Assembly: GCF_003012745.1 (NCBI RefSeq)
Contig: NZ_PXYK01000013.1
Span: 101,778 to 165,777, forward strand
Length of the DNA: 64,000 bases
Direction: 5' to 3'
Source of the DNA: Kumtagia ephedrae
GTDB lineage: Bacteria > Pseudomonadota > Alphaproteobacteria > Rhizobiales > Rhizobiaceae
Position numbers and translations under genes: made by a program. Positions 46,294 to 57,969 of the stretch are shown piece by piece. Positions within the stretch are counted from its first letter, which is position 1, and each line of letters opens with the position of its first letter. Below the pieces are notes generated by a model. That model made no database searches. It was not told the DNA's origin and saw nothing but the letters and a program-made list of their open reading frames with translations.

Positions 46294-47415
46294 TTGGACG
46301 CGCTGCCGTCATTCACGACATTGGATGCCGATCTGGCCGGGGCGATCCTGACGATCGACCTCGGCGCCATCCGCGCCAACTACCGCCTGCTGCGTGACCG
46401 GCTGGGCGGGAAGCGTTGCGCCGCCGTGGTCAAGGCCGATGCCTACGGTCTCGGTGCCGACAGGGTGGCGCCGGGCCTGGCGGACGAGGGCTGCGACAGC
46501 TTCTTCGTCGCCCATGTCGGCGAAGGCATCGTGCTACGGAAAATCCTCGGCGCAGCGCCGGACATCCATGTCCTCAACGGCCTTCCGCCGGGAGCGGAGG
46601 AGGCCTGCATCGCCGCCGGCCTGGTGCCGGTGATCAACAGCGCGGCGCAGCTCGCCGCCTGGCGCGGCAAGGCGGCAGCTTGCGGCCGCATCCTGCCGGC
46701 CGCCGTCCAGGTCGACAGCGGCATGGCCCGGCTCGGCATGCCGCCGCAGGAGGTGGAACTGCTGGCCGCCGATCCCGGCGCTTTCGCCGGGATCGAGGTG
46801 AAGCTGGTGATGAGCCATTTCGCCAGAGCGGACGAGCCGCATGAGGCGAGCAACGGCGCGCAGCGTGCCGCCTTCGAGGCGCTGGCGCAAAAGCTGCCGG
46901 CGGCACCGCGCTCCCTCGCCAATTCCGCCGGCATCTTTCTCGGGACCGACCATCCGTTCGACCTGGCGCGGCCCGGGGCGGCGCTCTACGGCATCAATCC
47001 GACGCCGGGCCTGCCCAATCCGATGGCGCCGGTGGTGCGGCTCGACGCCAAGGTCATCCAGACGCGCATCATCGAGCCCGACACCGGCATCGGCTACGGC
47101 CATGCCGCGCGGGCCGATCGCCGCATGCAGGTCGCCACCATCGCGCTGGGCTATGCCGACGGCTGGCACAGGCGGGCGGCATCGGCGGCCTTCTTCGACG
47201 GCGCGCGGCTGCCCTTCGTCGGCCGCGTGTCGATGGATTCGATCATCCTCGACATTTCCGCCCTGCCGCAGGGCGCGCTCGCGCCCGGCACGCTGGTCGA
47301 GCTGATCGGCGAGCACCAGACGGTCGACGAGGTGGCGGCGCAGGCCGGCACCATCGGCTACGAGATTCTCACCAGCCTCGGGCGGCGGTTTCATCGGGTT
47401 TACAAGAACGGCTGA
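46294..47415 (+). CDS. alr: alanine racemase
   Basis: 373 residues. PLP enzyme interconverting L- and D-alanine. The PLP lysine lies in [14 protein letters not shown] near residue 42. Other features are [23 protein letters not shown] and the VSMDSIILD strand. The start is a TTG with GGGACAGGA before it; no ATG lies near the family N-terminus. It is followed 28 bases later by the D-amino acid dehydrogenase gene, so it is probably the catabolic alanine racemase feeding that enzyme. Confidence 0.93.
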   Translation: MDALPSFTTLDADLAGAILTIDLGAIRANYRLLRDRLGGKRCAAVVKADAYGLGADRVAPGLADEGCDSFFVAHVGEGIVLRKILGAAPDIHVLNGLPPGAEEACIAAGLVPVINSAAQLAAWRGKAAACGRILPAAVQVDSGMARLGMPPQEVELLAADPGAFAGIEVKLVMSHFARADEPHEASNGAQRAAFEALAQKLPAAPRSLANSAGIFLGTDHPFDLARPGAALYGINPTPGLPNPMAPVVRLDAKVIQTRIIEPDTGIGYGHAARADRRMQVATIALGYADGWHRRAASAAFFDGARLPFVGRVSMDSIILDISALPQGALAPGTLVELIGEHQTVDEVAAQAGTIGYEILTSLGRRFHRVYKNG

Positions 47416-47443
47416 GCGGCCGGACGGAATTTTTGGGGCGGCA

Positions 47444-48700
47444 ATGAAAGTCTTGATCCTCGGCAGCGGCGTCATCGGCGTGACCGCCGCGCATTATCTC
47501 GCGGAGGCCGGCCACGAGGTGACGGTCGTCGACCGCCAGAGCGGACCGGCGCTGGAGACCAGCTTCGCCAATGCCGGCGAGGTGTCGCCCGGCTACTCCT
47601 CGCCCTGGGCCGGTCCCGGCGTGCCGGTCAAGGCGATCAAATGGCTCCTGATGAAGCACGGCCCGCTGGTGATCCGCCCCGCCCTCGATCCGGCCATGTG
47701 GAGCTGGGTGTTCCGCATGCTGCGCAACTGCACCTCGGCGCGCTATTCGGTCAACAAGGCGCGCATGGTGCCGATCGCCGAATATGCGCGCGACTGCCTG
47801 CGCGAGCTCAGGGCCTCGACCGGCATCGCCTATGACGAGCGCAGCCAGGGCACGCTGCAGCTTTTCCGCACGCAAAAACAGCTCGATGGGATCATCGGCG
47901 ACATCGAGGTGCTGAAACAGTTCGGCGTGCCGTTCGAGGTGCTGGACCCGGCTGGCTGCATCGCCGCGGAGCCGGCTCTGGCCAGGGTGAAGGGAAAATT
48001 CGTCGGCGGCCTGCGCCTGCCGGGCGACGAGACTGGCGACTGCCAGATGTTCACCGAGCGGCTCGCCTCGCATGCCGCGGGACGCGGCGTGACCTTCAAA
48101 TTCGGCACGACGATCGAGCGGATCGTCGCCGAGGGCGGAAAGATCGCCGGCGTCGCCACCAGCGCCGGGCTGCTGACCGCCGATGCCTATGTCGTGGCGC
48201 TGGGCAGCCATTCGCCGAAGCTGGTGCGCCCGCTCGGCCTGTCGCTGCCGGTCTATCCGATCAAGGGCTATTCGATCACCGTGCCGATCGGCGACGAGGG
48301 AGGCGCGCCGGTGTCGACCGTCATGGACGAGACCTACAAGGTGGCGATCACCCGGCTGGGCAACCGCATCCGCGCCGGCGGCACGGCGGAGATCGCCGGC
48401 TTCGACCTGCGCCTGCACGACAGCCGCAAGGCGACGCTGCTGCATTCGGTCGGCGACCTGTTCCCGCAGGGCGGCGACCTGGAAGGCGCCACGTTCTGGT
48501 GCGGGCTCCGGCCGATGACGCCGGACGGCCCGCCGATCATCGGCGGCACGAAATACGGCAACCTCTATCTCAGCACCGGCCACGGCACGCTGGGCTGGAC
48601 CATGTCGTGCGGCTCGGGCCGTGTGTTGGCCGATATCATCTCCGGCGGGACGCCGGAGATCGACGTGAAGGAGCTGGGCTTGAGCCGCTACGCGGCGTAG
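47444..48700 (+). CDS. dadA: D-amino acid dehydrogenase
   Basis: 418 residues. FAD enzyme oxidising D-alanine to pyruvate, electrons to the respiratory chain. N-terminal [20 protein letters not shown] binds [22 protein letters not shown] is diagnostic of DadA. C-terminal [20 protein letters not shown] closes the FAD site. It pairs with alr in an alanine catabolic unit. No regulator gene is adjacent. Confidence 0.94.
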   Translation: MKVLILGSGVIGVTAAHYLAEAGHEVTVVDRQSGPALETSFANAGEVSPGYSSPWAGPGVPVKAIKWLLMKHGPLVIRPALDPAMWSWVFRMLRNCTSARYSVNKARMVPIAEYARDCLRELRASTGIAYDERSQGTLQLFRTQKQLDGIIGDIEVLKQFGVPFEVLDPAGCIAAEPALARVKGKFVGGLRLPGDETGDCQMFTERLASHAAGRGVTFKFGTTIERIVAEGGKIAGVATSAGLLTADAYVVALGSHSPKLVRPLGLSLPVYPIKGYSITVPIGDEGGAPVSTVMDETYKVAITRLGNRIRAGGTAEIAGFDLRLHDSRKATLLHSVGDLFPQGGDLEGATFWCGLRPMTPDGPPIIGGTKYGNLYLSTGHGTLGWTMSCGSGRVLADIISGGTPEIDVKELGLSRYAA

Positions 48701-48731
48701 GGTCCGGCCGACGACAGAACTGTTCGTCCAC

Positions 48732-49033
48732 CCGCACTGCCCCTCACTGTCCTGCCGGACATCTCCCCGCAAGCGGCTGGGCTATCGGATATGAGTTGTA
48801 TCGGAGGGGCAGACAGCTCTGCGTCGTCATTCCGGGGCCGCGCAGCGGAACCCGGAATCCAGAGTGCCGACGCTGCTCGAAATTCCTGGATATCTGCGAG
48901 GTTTCGCTTTTCCTTCGACACCAACGCTCTGGATTCCGGGTTCCGCGGCGCGGCCCCGGAATGACGGTCATCATCGGCATATGCCGCGTGCGGGAGAGAT
49001 GTCCGGCAGGACAGTGAGGGGCGGCGCCGGCGG
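48732..49033. repeat. nested inverted repeats
   Basis: Outer arms (about 48732-48770 and 48990-49033) belong to the CTGTCCTGCCGGACATCTCC family. Inside them lies a different inverted repeat with 40-base arms (48825-48864 and 48927-48966) that match at 39 of 40 positions and begin CGTCATTCCGGGGCCGCGC. The 368-base gap 48701-49068 has no gene. Confidence 0.85.
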
Positions 49034-49068
49034 GTCGGACACGCAGCCGGCGGTGCTCCATTGTGCAC

Positions 49069-49539
49069 CTACCGTCCGCCGTCGCCATCGCAATGACGGC
49101 CGGCGAGGCGCTGCGACACGGCGAGCCCGATCATCATCGCAACGGCGACGAACAGCAGCAGCACCGGGTAGAGCAGCAGCCGGATGTCGTCCTGCGAGAC
49201 CTTGAAGACCAGCACCAGGCCCTCCAGGAAGACCGCGATCGAGATGATCGAGATGAACTTGTGGAAACTCGCCCGCGGCAGGAACTCGCGGTCGCGGTTG
49301 CGCCAGTCGCGCACCTCCTCGTCGAAGATGTGCTTGGTGACGTCGAGGATGGCGATGGCGATGACGACATAGCCGACCGCATCGATGACGATGTAGCCGA
49401 AATCGCCCGACGCCAGCGTCTGATTGGCGTTCATCAGCGCCTTCACCAGCTGATAGGCGGCATAGCCGATCAGCGCCATGGCGAGCGCCACCAGCAGCGC
49501 CGCCGCGGCCGCGAACATCACACGGCTTGCCTGTTCCAT
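49069..49539 (-). CDS. membrane protein of unknown function
   Basis: 156 residues with four hydrophobic helices: about 8-28, 48-66, 95-113 and 118-138 ([20 protein letters not shown]). A charged cytosolic loop [18 protein letters not shown] is in the middle. GGGGGG lies before the ATG. The pattern resembles general small membrane proteins of Rhizobiales. It sits downstream of the Mo-hydroxylase pair on the same strand but 297 bases away, across a repeat, so a functional link is uncertain. Confidence 0.75.
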   Translation of the reverse strand: MEQASRVMFAAAAALLVALAMALIGYAAYQLVKALMNANQTLASGDFGYIVIDAVGYVVIAIAILDVTKHIFDEEVRDWRNRDREFLPRASFHKFISIISIAVFLEGLVLVFKVSQDDIRLLLYPVLLLFVAVAMMIGLAVSQRLAGRHCDGDGGR

Positions 49540-49689
49540 CGATCCCCCCTGCCTCGAGCGCGCCCTCGACGGGGCGATCGAGCTTATACCGGAAAGCGAG
49601 GAAGCGAATCCAGGCGGCCGTTCGCCCCCTCCACCACGCTTCGCGTTTCGAGTGGAGGCGCGGGGCTGGCCGTGCTCCCGTCGGTGGCA

Positions 49690-49832
49690 GGACGCCCCCT
49701 CCACCACGCTTCGCGTGGTCCCCCTCCCCCGTAAACGGGGGAGGATCAAGGGCGCGGCCGGCCGCAATGCCCGGATCCTCCTCTGCGAAACGGGGGAGGG
49801 GGACCGCCGAAGGCGGTGGAGGGGGCGCGTCC
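49690..49832. repeat. inverted repeat downstream of the Mo-hydroxylase genes
   Basis: Left arm 49690-49746 and right arm 49773-49832 share GACGCCCCCTCCACC and CCCCTCCCCCGT segments. A partial extra left arm lies at about 49621-49655. The right arm abuts the stop of the large oxidoreductase subunit. Confidence 0.7.
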
Positions 49833-49836
49833 TGGC

Positions 49837-52041
49837 TTACGCCGACAGGTTCTTCACGATCGGCAGCTTGCGCACCGTGCGGCCGGTAGCGGCCCTGAGC
49901 GCGTTGGCGACGGCCGGGCCGATCGGCGGCACGCCGGGCTCGCCGACGCCGGTGGGCGGCTCGTCGGAGGCGACGATGTGCACCTCGACCTTCGGCATCT
50001 GGTCGATGCGCAGCGGCGTGTAGGTGTCGTAGTTCTCCTGGTCGACCACGCCGCCGGTCAGCGTCAGTTCCTCCTGCAGGATGGCGCCGAGGCCGAAGCC
50101 GACGCCGCCTTCCATCTGCGCCCGAATCTGGTCCGGGTTGATGGCGATGCCGCAATCGACCGCGCAGACGACCCGCTCGACGGTGAAATCGTTGCCGCCG
50201 CGATAGGCGATCTCGACGACCTGCGCGACATAGGTGGCAAAACTCTCGTGCAGCGCCACGCCGCGGAAGCGGCCTTCCGGCAGCGGCGTGCCCCATCCGG
50301 CCTTTTCCGCCGCGAGCCTGAGCACGCCCGCGTGGCGCGGATGCGCATCCAGCATCGACAGGCGGAACTCGACGGGATCGCGGCCGGCGGCGGCGGCGAG
50401 GTCGTCGACGAAGGTCTCGATCACATAGGCGGTGTGGGTCGAGCCGACGGAGCGCCACCACAGCACCGGAATATTCACATCCGTGGTGGTGAGGTCGACC
50501 TTCACGTTGGGGATCGCATAGGGCAGGTTCGAGGCGCCCTCGACCGAGGTGGCGTCGACGCCGTTCTCGACCATCGCGGCGAAGGGCGAACCGCCGAGGA
50601 TCGACTGGCCGACGATGTGGTCGGACAGCGCGACGAGCTTGCCGTCCTTGTCGAGGCCGCCCCTGACGGCATGCACATAGGCCGGCCGGTAGCGGCCGCC
50701 GCGCATGTCGTTCTCGCGGGTCCACTGCACCTTGACCGGTCTGCCGGGGCCGAGCGCCTTGGCCACCGCGACCGACTCGACGATGAGGTCGCCGTCGGAG
50801 ACGGCGCGCCGGCCGAAGCTGCCGCCGGTCTTCAGGACGTGCAGTCGGATCTTGTCCGGCGTGGTTCCCGCCACCTGCGCGGCGATCGCCTGGTAGAGGT
50901 CCGGCATCTGGTGGCCGCCCCATATGTCGACGCTGCCGTCTTCGCCGATGCGGGCGACCGCGTTGAGCGGCTCGATCGACGCATGCACCAGATAGGGGAA
51001 CTCGTAGTGCCCCTCGACCACCTTGGCGGCGCTTGCGAGCGCCGCCGCCGCGTCGCCGTCGTCGCGGGCGCTGGCCGCCGGCGGACCGTCGGCGAGCCGG
51101 TTGTACTCCGCCATGATCTCGGCGGTGCCGCGCGTCTCGGCTTTCGACTCGTCCCATTCGACGGTGACCGCGTCGCGACCCCGCAGTGCCGTCCACATGT
51201 TGGTGGCGACGACCGCGATGCCGCGCGGCGTCTCGACCACCTCGACCACGCCGTCTAGCGCCTTGGCCTTGCCGGCGTCGAAGCTTTTCACCGTCGCCCC
51301 GAACTTCGGCGGGTGGATCATCACGGCGGTGAGCAGCCCGTCCATCTTCACGTCGATCGTGTAGGGCTGGGTGCCGTTGGCCTTGCCGGGGGAATCGTAG
51401 CGCTTGAGCGTGTCCGAACCGATCTGGGTCCACTTGTCGCGGGATTTCAGCGGCACGTCCTGCGGCGCCGGCAGCTCGGCAGCCGCGGCGGCCAATTCGC
51501 CGAAGCTGGCGCGCTTGTCCGACCCGTGCGAAACGACGCCGGCGGCGACCGCGATCTCGGCTTCGGGCACGTTCCACTGCTTCGCCGCGGCCGCGACAAG
51601 CATGGCGCGCGCCGCGGCGCCGGCCTTGCGGTAGCGCTCCCAGGACGAGGTCATGGAGGTGGAGCCGCCGGTGCCCTGGGCGACGCCGCCCCAGGCCAGA
51701 TTGCCGTAGAGCGCCGGATTGCCGGAGCCGCCGACGACGTCGACCTGCTTCCAGTCGCCGTCGAGCTCTTCCATGACCAGGGTGGCGATGCCGAAATAGG
51801 AGCCCTGCCCCATCTCGAATTGCGACGAGCGGATGACGATCCGGCTCTCCGGCGTGATCTCGACATAGGTCTGGAACGGATTGCCGGCGTCGGCCGCCGC
51901 CGGCGCTGGCTGCGCGCCGGCCGGTTCGGCGGCAAGGAGGCGGTAGCCGACGGCGAGGCCGGCGGCCGCCGCGGCGGTGCCTAGCAGGAACTGGCGGCGG
52001 CTCGGCCGCACGCTGCTGGGATCGATGCGGGATTGCAGCAT
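49837..52041 (-). CDS. molybdenum hydroxylase large subunit (isoquinoline 1-oxidoreductase beta-like)
   Basis: 734 residues. Twin-arginine signal ([17 protein letters not shown]) at residues 14-32 implies export with the molybdopterin cofactor bound. Domain order is that of the aldehyde/isoquinoline oxidoreductase family. Visible features include [38 protein letters not shown] and the catalytic glutamate in [18 protein letters not shown]. There is no FAD subunit gene; three bases separate it from the 2Fe-2S subunit. Enzymes of this type pass electrons to cytochrome c, but no cytochrome gene is nearby. Substrate unknown (aldehyde or N-heterocycle). Confidence 0.9.
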   Translation of the reverse strand: MLQSRIDPSSVRPSRRQFLLGTAAAAAGLAVGYRLLAAEPAGAQPAPAAADAGNPFQTYVEITPESRIVIRSSQFEMGQGSYFGIATLVMEELDGDWKQVDVVGGSGNPALYGNLAWGGVAQGTGGSTSMTSSWERYRKAGAAARAMLVAAAAKQWNVPEAEIAVAAGVVSHGSDKRASFGELAAAAAELPAPQDVPLKSRDKWTQIGSDTLKRYDSPGKANGTQPYTIDVKMDGLLTAVMIHPPKFGATVKSFDAGKAKALDGVVEVVETPRGIAVVATNMWTALRGRDAVTVEWDESKAETRGTAEIMAEYNRLADGPPAASARDDGDAAAALASAAKVVEGHYEFPYLVHASIEPLNAVARIGEDGSVDIWGGHQMPDLYQAIAAQVAGTTPDKIRLHVLKTGGSFGRRAVSDGDLIVESVAVAKALGPGRPVKVQWTRENDMRGGRYRPAYVHAVRGGLDKDGKLVALSDHIVGQSILGGSPFAAMVENGVDATSVEGASNLPYAIPNVKVDLTTTDVNIPVLWWRSVGSTHTAYVIETFVDDLAAAAGRDPVEFRLSMLDAHPRHAGVLRLAAEKAGWGTPLPEGRFRGVALHESFATYVAQVVEIAYRGGNDFTVERVVCAVDCGIAINPDQIRAQMEGGVGFGLGAILQEELTLTGGVVDQENYDTYTPLRIDQMPKVEVHIVASDEPPTGVGEPGVPPIGPAVANALRAATGRTVRKLPIVKNLSA

Positions 52042-52044
52042 GGC

Positions 52045-52503
52045 TCAGGCCTCCAGGCGGTGGGCGGCTTCGTGGATCGCGGCGCGGATGCGCTGATAGG
52101 TGGCGCAGCGGCAGAGATTGCCGCTCATCGCCGCATCGATGTCGTCGTCGTTGGGTTTCGGCGTCTCGGCAAGCAGCGCCGTGGCCGACATGATCTGCCC
52201 GGACTGGCAGTAGCCGCATTGCGGCACGTCGAGATCGGCCCAGACAGCCTGGACGGTCTCGCCGACCTTGCCGGCCAGGCCCTCGATGGTGGTGATGCTG
52301 GCGCCTTCGATGTCGCCGACCATGGTCTGGCAGGAGCGCGTCGCCACGCCGTCGATATGGACGGTGCAGGCGCCGCATTGTGCCATGCCGCAGCCGAATT
52401 TCGTGCCGGTCAGGCCGACAATGTCACGGATCGCCCACAACAGGGGCATTTGCGGGTCGGCGTCGAGGCTTCGCGCCTCGCCATTGAGGGTGAAAGCGAC
52501 CAT
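52045..52503 (-). CDS. 2Fe-2S subunit of the Mo hydroxylase
   Basis: 152 residues carrying both iron-sulfur sites of the xanthine-oxidase family. The plant-type cluster is in [16 protein letters not shown]; the second is in [11 protein letters not shown] and [12 protein letters not shown] start at MVAFTLNG (52503), the family N-terminus, rather than the longer frame to 52575. Promoter-proximal gene of the two-gene operon; no TAT signal of its own, as expected since it is exported with the large subunit. Confidence 0.94.
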   Translation of the reverse strand: MVAFTLNGEARSLDADPQMPLLWAIRDIVGLTGTKFGCGMAQCGACTVHIDGVATRSCQTMVGDIEGASITTIEGLAGKVGETVQAVWADLDVPQCGYCQSGQIMSATALLAETPKPNDDDIDAAMSGNLCRCATYQRIRAAIHEAAHRLEA

Positions 52504-52684
52504 TCTTATTCTCCAGATGGAAGGAAATAGAATTCGAAGATGGGCTGTCGCATTCCGCCTCGGCTGGCTGGCCAAACGACAGGGTCGAGGCGTAGCTATT
52601 CGCGCACGTAGGACCGCCGGCGGGGATCAACAAGGCTGGCTCAAACTGATCGCGGGATCGTGAAGAGGCGACCGGCCGCAACCC

Positions 52685-53566
52685 TCAGACGAACAGCGCC
52701 CGCTCCTTCTCCACGGCCTGGGCGATGAAGCCGGCCACCGCCTGGATGCGCGACAGGCCGCGCATCGATTCGTGATAGACCAGCCAGTAGGCGCGGCGGA
52801 TCGGCGGCGCGGCGGCGACCTCGACGAGGTCGGCATGGCGGCGGGCGATGAAGGTGTGCAGGATGCCGATGCCGGCGCCCGAGCGCACCGCCTCCACCTG
52901 GCCGAGCGCCGAGGAGATGGCGAAGCGGCTCTCCCAGTGCGGGCTGAACTCGCTGGCATAGTCGAGCGTCGGGCTGAACACGAGGTCGGGCACGTAGCCG
53001 ACCAGCCGGTGCGCCGAAAGCCCGGCCGCATCGTCGGGCAGACCGCGCGCCTCGGCATAGGCGCGCGCGGCGAACAGGCCGAGCGAATAGTCGACAAGCT
53101 TGACGGCCACCAGCCGGCCCTCGGTCGGCCGCTCCGTGGTGATGGCGATGTCGGCCTCGCGCCGCGACAGCGAGAAGGAGCGTGGCACCGGCACCAGCTG
53201 GATCCTGAGTTCCGGATGAAGCTCTGTGAGCTGGCCGAGCCGCGGCGCCAGGAAGGCGACGCCGAAACCGTCCGGCGCGCCGATGCGCACGGTGCCGGAG
53301 ACGGCGTCGCCCTCGCCCGCCACCTCGGCGCGGGCGGTGATCATCTCCGCCTCCATGCGCTCGGCAACGCTGAGAAGGCGCTCGCCGGCCGGCGTCAGCT
53401 CGCTGCCGGTGGTGAGCCGGCGAAACAGTTTTGTCCTGAGCGCCTCCTCCAGCGCGGCGACGCGCCGCGACACGGTGGCGTGGTTGAGGTCGAGCCGCTT
53501 CGCCGCGCCGAGGATCTGCCCGGCGCGGGCGACGGCGAGGAAGATGCGCACGTCATCCCAGTTCAT
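52685..53566 (-). CDS. LysR-family transcriptional regulator
   Basis: 293 residues. N-terminal winged HTH (MNWDDVRIFLAVARAGQILG, then LDLNHATVSRRVAALEEAL), then a two-lobed effector domain beginning GTVRIGAPDGFGV. The usual LysR Ala/Ser-rich helix is present. Divergent from mmsA, and therefore its likely regulator, although a palindromic repeat occupies the intergenic space. The true start is the MNWDDV ATG; upstream frame runs into the repeat. Confidence 0.93.
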   Translation of the reverse strand: MNWDDVRIFLAVARAGQILGAAKRLDLNHATVSRRVAALEEALRTKLFRRLTTGSELTPAGERLLSVAERMEAEMITARAEVAGEGDAVSGTVRIGAPDGFGVAFLAPRLGQLTELHPELRIQLVPVPRSFSLSRREADIAITTERPTEGRLVAVKLVDYSLGLFAARAYAEARGLPDDAAGLSAHRLVGYVPDLVFSPTLDYASEFSPHWESRFAISSALGQVEAVRSGAGIGILHTFIARRHADLVEVAAAPPIRRAYWLVYHESMRGLSRIQAVAGFIAQAVEKERALFV

Positions 53567-53594
53567 GGGACGGCATCCTCGTTGGGCGAAGGTT

Positions 53595-53775
53595 GCGCTC
53601 CTCCGCACCCCCTCTGTCCTGCCGGACATCTCCCCCGCAAGGGGGGAGATTACGCCGGCCGCTTTTGTTTCGCCAATCGCCACGGTTGCAGGAAAGGTGC
53701 CGAGCGCGAAACTGCCAATCTCCCCCCTTGCGGGGGAGATGTCCGGCAGGACAGAGGGGGGTGCGGAGGAGCGCA
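53595..53775. repeat. long inverted repeat between lysR and mmsA
   Basis: Arms at about 53595-53651 and 53717-53774 of the same family as the element at 34.2 kb. It fills half of the 354-base gap 53567-53920, so operators for either gene must lie close to the starts. The remaining stretch before mmsA shows only GGGAGCGA as ribosome-binding site. Confidence 0.85.
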
Positions 53776-53920
53776 AGCATCAAATCCGCTATATATGCGA
53801 AAATTCGTGGCCGATCAAAGTGGCCTATCAATTTCCGCACAACGGCTGCGATTTCCCTCGCGTTGCCATCGTCCGCGTAAAGACCGACAATGCAGGCACC
53901 TAATTCCAGGGAGCGAAACC

Positions 53921-55417
<1,497 letters not shown>

Positions 55418-55728
55418 CGCGGGGCGCCCGCGCGTCGCGCGCCGTCACGCCGACCTTTGAAAAGGCGCCGGGAGTTCGGGCTCCCGGCGCCTTTTCCATG
55501 ACGGCCCTTGCGGTTCAAGCTGCCGCACACCCGACGACCATCTCGAAATCCCGCAGGAATCCGGGACGGCGAAGCCGCCGCGGATTGACGGCCGACAGCA
55601 TCCGATACCACCCGGTAGGGATTTTGCCCTACAAGCGAGTGGCCGGAGACACTACCTCCCACCCGACGGCCATTCCATGACACCGGTCCGTTCCCACCGA
55701 TAGCCGCCACCCACCCGGAGCCCTTGCC
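55418..55728. other. gap after mmsA
   Basis: Apart from the terminator at 55464-55495 and a small hairpin at 55616-55633 (GTAGGG, loop, CCCTAC), I see nothing. No promoter of the stress type is present. Confidence 0.4.
55464..55495 (+). terminator. terminator of mmsA
   Basis: An eleven-base-pair stem GGCGCCGGGAG/CTCCCGGCGCC around a six-base loop, followed by TTTT. A textbook rho-independent terminator. Confidence 0.9.
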
Positions 55729-56379
55729 TTGGAAAGCCTGCTGGAAACGACAGAGACCTTCATCCGCACGCATCAGGCCTGGGCGGGCCTGATCGTCGGC
55801 CTGATCGCCTTCGGCGAATCCATCGTCCTGCTTGGGCTCGTCATTCCCGCGACCGGCCTCATGCTGGTCGTCGGAGGGCTGATTGGCGGCGGCCTGATCG
55901 ACCCCGTGCCGGTGCTGGCCGGCGCCGTCGTCGGCGCGGTGCTCGGCGACGTCGTGTCCTACGTGATCGGCCAATGGCTTGGCCCGAGCGTGGTCCACAG
56001 ATGGCCGCTCAGGCACTATCGCGAGCGCGTCGCCCGGGTCCGCCTGTTCTTCCGGAAGTACGGCTTCATGGCCGTCTTCTTCGGCCGCTTCTTCGGACCG
56101 CTGCGCTGCACCGTGCCGCTCGTCGCCGGCATGATGGGCATGGAGCAGCGGCGTTTCCAGGCAGCCAACATTGCGTCGGCCGTCATCTGGGCGCCGATGA
56201 TGCTCGCGCCGGGCTGGCTTACCGCCAGGGGCGCGGAGCAGTTCGGCGAGCTCGGCGAGGCGCACTGGCTCGGCCTGGCGGCGCTGGTGACGGTGGCGGC
56301 CACCCTGTTCGTGGTGATCGGCGGGTGGATCGCGCGCCGCACGACTCCGGCACGCCGGCGATCCAGCCCGTTGCGATGA
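55729..56379 (+). CDS. DedA-family membrane protein
   Basis: 216 residues. DedA/SNARE-associated fold with re-entrant helices. The conserved GRFFGPLRCTVPLVAGM matches the arginine motif of lipid-scramblase members. Hydrophobic segments lie at about 16-36, 40-60, 65-85, 135-155 and 180-205, and the basic C-terminal tail is typical. The start is a TTG; no better start is nearby and CCTTGCC shows no strong ribosome-binding site. DedA proteins handle undecaprenyl phosphate or other lipid carriers. Confidence 0.87.
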   Translation: MESLLETTETFIRTHQAWAGLIVGLIAFGESIVLLGLVIPATGLMLVVGGLIGGGLIDPVPVLAGAVVGAVLGDVVSYVIGQWLGPSVVHRWPLRHYRERVARVRLFFRKYGFMAVFFGRFFGPLRCTVPLVAGMMGMEQRRFQAANIASAVIWAPMMLAPGWLTARGAEQFGELGEAHWLGLAALVTVAATLFVVIGGWIARRTTPARRRSSPLR

Positions 56380-56688
56380 TCTGTCGCTAAGCTGAATCGA
56401 CGCGGCGGACGGCTGCTCGACCGTCGCGAGCTATATCCTCTGCAAAACTCAGGCGCCTTCCGGCAGTTGGGGAAGGAAGAAGCGCGACGACGCATGGTTC
56501 ATGAGATCGCAGCCCTGCCAGCGAACCTTTGCCGTACGGCCGTCCTCCTCCGCCGGTGGAACCTTATCGGAGACCGGCACGTTCCCCTGCACCGGCGCCG
56601 TACGGGCGCCGGCCTATCGGCCCGGATCGTCCCTGCCGTGAGCCGCCGGCTGCCCGCCGCGCGGAACGCGGCGGCACAGGAGGTGCCC
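56380..56688. other. leader region of the exported-protein gene
   Basis: A 309-base gap. It holds the promoter at 56558-56583 and an AGGAGG site before the ATG at 56689. An in-frame extension of the downstream gene reaches back to 56467 but crosses the promoter, so I do not take it as coding. Confidence 0.45.
56558..56583 (+). promoter_or_regulatory. EcfG-type promoter, CGTT form
   Basis: GGAAC (56558-56562), 17 bases, CGTT (56580-56583). It matches the published GGAAC-N16/17-CGTT consensus exactly, 105 bases before the exported-protein gene and outside the main cluster. Confidence 0.55.
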
Positions 56689-57030
56689 ATGGCACGGAAA
56701 CCCTCAGCCAAACTTGCGACGCTGGCGCTTGGCGGCCTTGCCGCCGCCGGCTTGGTCTTCGCCACCGGAATGTCGGGCTCGCAGGCCCAGCAGCAACGTG
56801 TCCAGGGCGCCTGCTTCGCCCATGACGAGCTGCAGGCGGGGCTCGCCCGCGACTACCAGGAGCGTCAGTCCGCCTATGGCCGTGTCGGCGACGAGGCGAT
56901 CATGGAAATCTATGCCTCCGAGGGCGGCACCTGGACCCTGGTGATGACCAGCGTGACCGGCGAGAGCTGCATCGTCGCCGCTGGCGACGGTTGGGAGCCG
57001 GCCGTCATCAATGTCGGCCGCGGCGCCTGA
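56689..57030 (+). CDS. small exported protein of unknown function
   Basis: 113 residues. Signal peptide (LATLALGGLAAAGLVFATGMSG-like, cleavage near SQAQ). Mature part of about 80 residues with two cysteines (GACFAHD and ESCIVAA) that could form a disulphide. The segment LARDYQERQSAYGRVG is helical. AGGAGG precedes the ATG. No known domain. A perfect stress-type promoter upstream suggests that it is an envelope stress protein. Confidence 0.75.
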   Translation: MARKPSAKLATLALGGLAAAGLVFATGMSGSQAQQQRVQGACFAHDELQAGLARDYQERQSAYGRVGDEAIMEIYASEGGTWTLVMTSVTGESCIVAAGDGWEPAVINVGRGA

Positions 57031-57054
57031 GCGGGTGGCCCGGGCCACTTCGGT

Positions 57055-57666
57055 CTAATTGGCAGCGGCCGTGTCCGCCCAGATGCCGGACTTCTGCCGG
57101 CGCGCGTCTTCCTCTTCGTCGCGGTAGCGCGCCTTTCCCTTCGGCGCCAGCGCGAAGCCGGCGGCGGCGAGCGAGCCGCCTATGTCCTTGTCGCCGCTGC
57201 GCACGCATTCCACGAGCAGAAAGCCGTCGCGCTCGCCATGCGGAGCGCAGCGGACCAGATTGCCGCCGAGCAGCCGGTTGAGCGCGACGCGGGCGCGCAG
57301 GCCGCAGGCCCAGCGCTGGCCGTCCGCCGACCGGCAGGTCTTGGCCGTGGGGATCGGCTCGAGATCGGCCAGACGGTATTTCCTGCCCTCCTGCATGAAG
57401 CTGACGCTGTCGATGACCTGGTAGGGCACCGCGCGTTTGAGCTTCAGCGGATAGCGGTCCGGCTTGACCGCGGAGTTCTGTGCCGGCTTCGCCGGCAGAC
57501 GCTCGAGCGAGGGATCGACGGTCTCCACGCGCTTCGGCTTGTCCGACCACAACTCGCCGCTCGCCTGCGCGAGCGAAGCCGCCTGCGCCGGCATGCCAGG
57601 CGCCAGCATGAGAACCGTGGCCAGTACCAGCCCATGTCGGCAAAGGGCATGCCGTTGCCAGTTCAT
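57055..57666 (-). CDS. exported nuclease-like (SNase-fold) protein
   Basis: 203 residues. Signal peptide (LVLATVLMLAPGMPAQA). After a Lys/Pro-rich linker (residues 30-70) come segments reminiscent of the thermonuclease fold: GRKYRLADLEPIP, QRWACGLRARVALNRLLGG and VECVRSGDKDIGGSLAAAGFAL. Four cysteines are present in the fold. It ends with a charged tail and KSGIWADT. Catalytic arginines are not all recognisable, so activity is doubtful. Convergent with the upstream exported protein. Confidence 0.68.
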   Translation of the reverse strand: MNWQRHALCRHGLVLATVLMLAPGMPAQAASLAQASGELWSDKPKRVETVDPSLERLPAKPAQNSAVKPDRYPLKLKRAVPYQVIDSVSFMQEGRKYRLADLEPIPTAKTCRSADGQRWACGLRARVALNRLLGGNLVRCAPHGERDGFLLVECVRSGDKDIGGSLAAAGFALAPKGKARYRDEEEDARRQKSGIWADTAAAN

Positions 57667-57969
57667 GCTTCCTCCCGTCGTTTCTGAACCGCGAGCTCGT
57701 AGGTCCGACCGCGGTGATATCCAATAGGCCGAGGGAGGCTGCCCTGCCGCCATCGCGACGCGAGCAACCTCCCCCGCACCCATTTTAACCGATTCCGCCC
57801 CCCGGCAAACCGCTTTCGCCGTGGCATCCACCAAAACGTCGGCTATGGGTGAACAATCGCGCGGTAGCGGTCCGATCGCGAGCGGTACCCTCGCCCCGCC
57901 CGGGCCGGACGACCGCAACGAAGTCGGGCGCCGGGCGTTTGGGGATGTCCGCTGCAACAGGGGATACCG
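57667..57969. other. divergent gap before the SLC13 gene
   Basis: A 303-base divergent region. I searched both strands and see no gene, terminator or stress-type promoter. The AT-poor sequence gives no clear -10/-35. Confidence 0.4.

Noticed and set aside
48971..52378. Open frame of 1135 codons on the minus strand
   Set aside because: A different frame from the two Mo-hydroxylase subunits on the same strand; it crosses the repeat and has no conserved motif.
55690..55694. GTTCC (minus-strand GGAAC) before the DedA gene
   Set aside because: No -10 at the right distance, and it points toward mmsA's terminator, not to a gene start.
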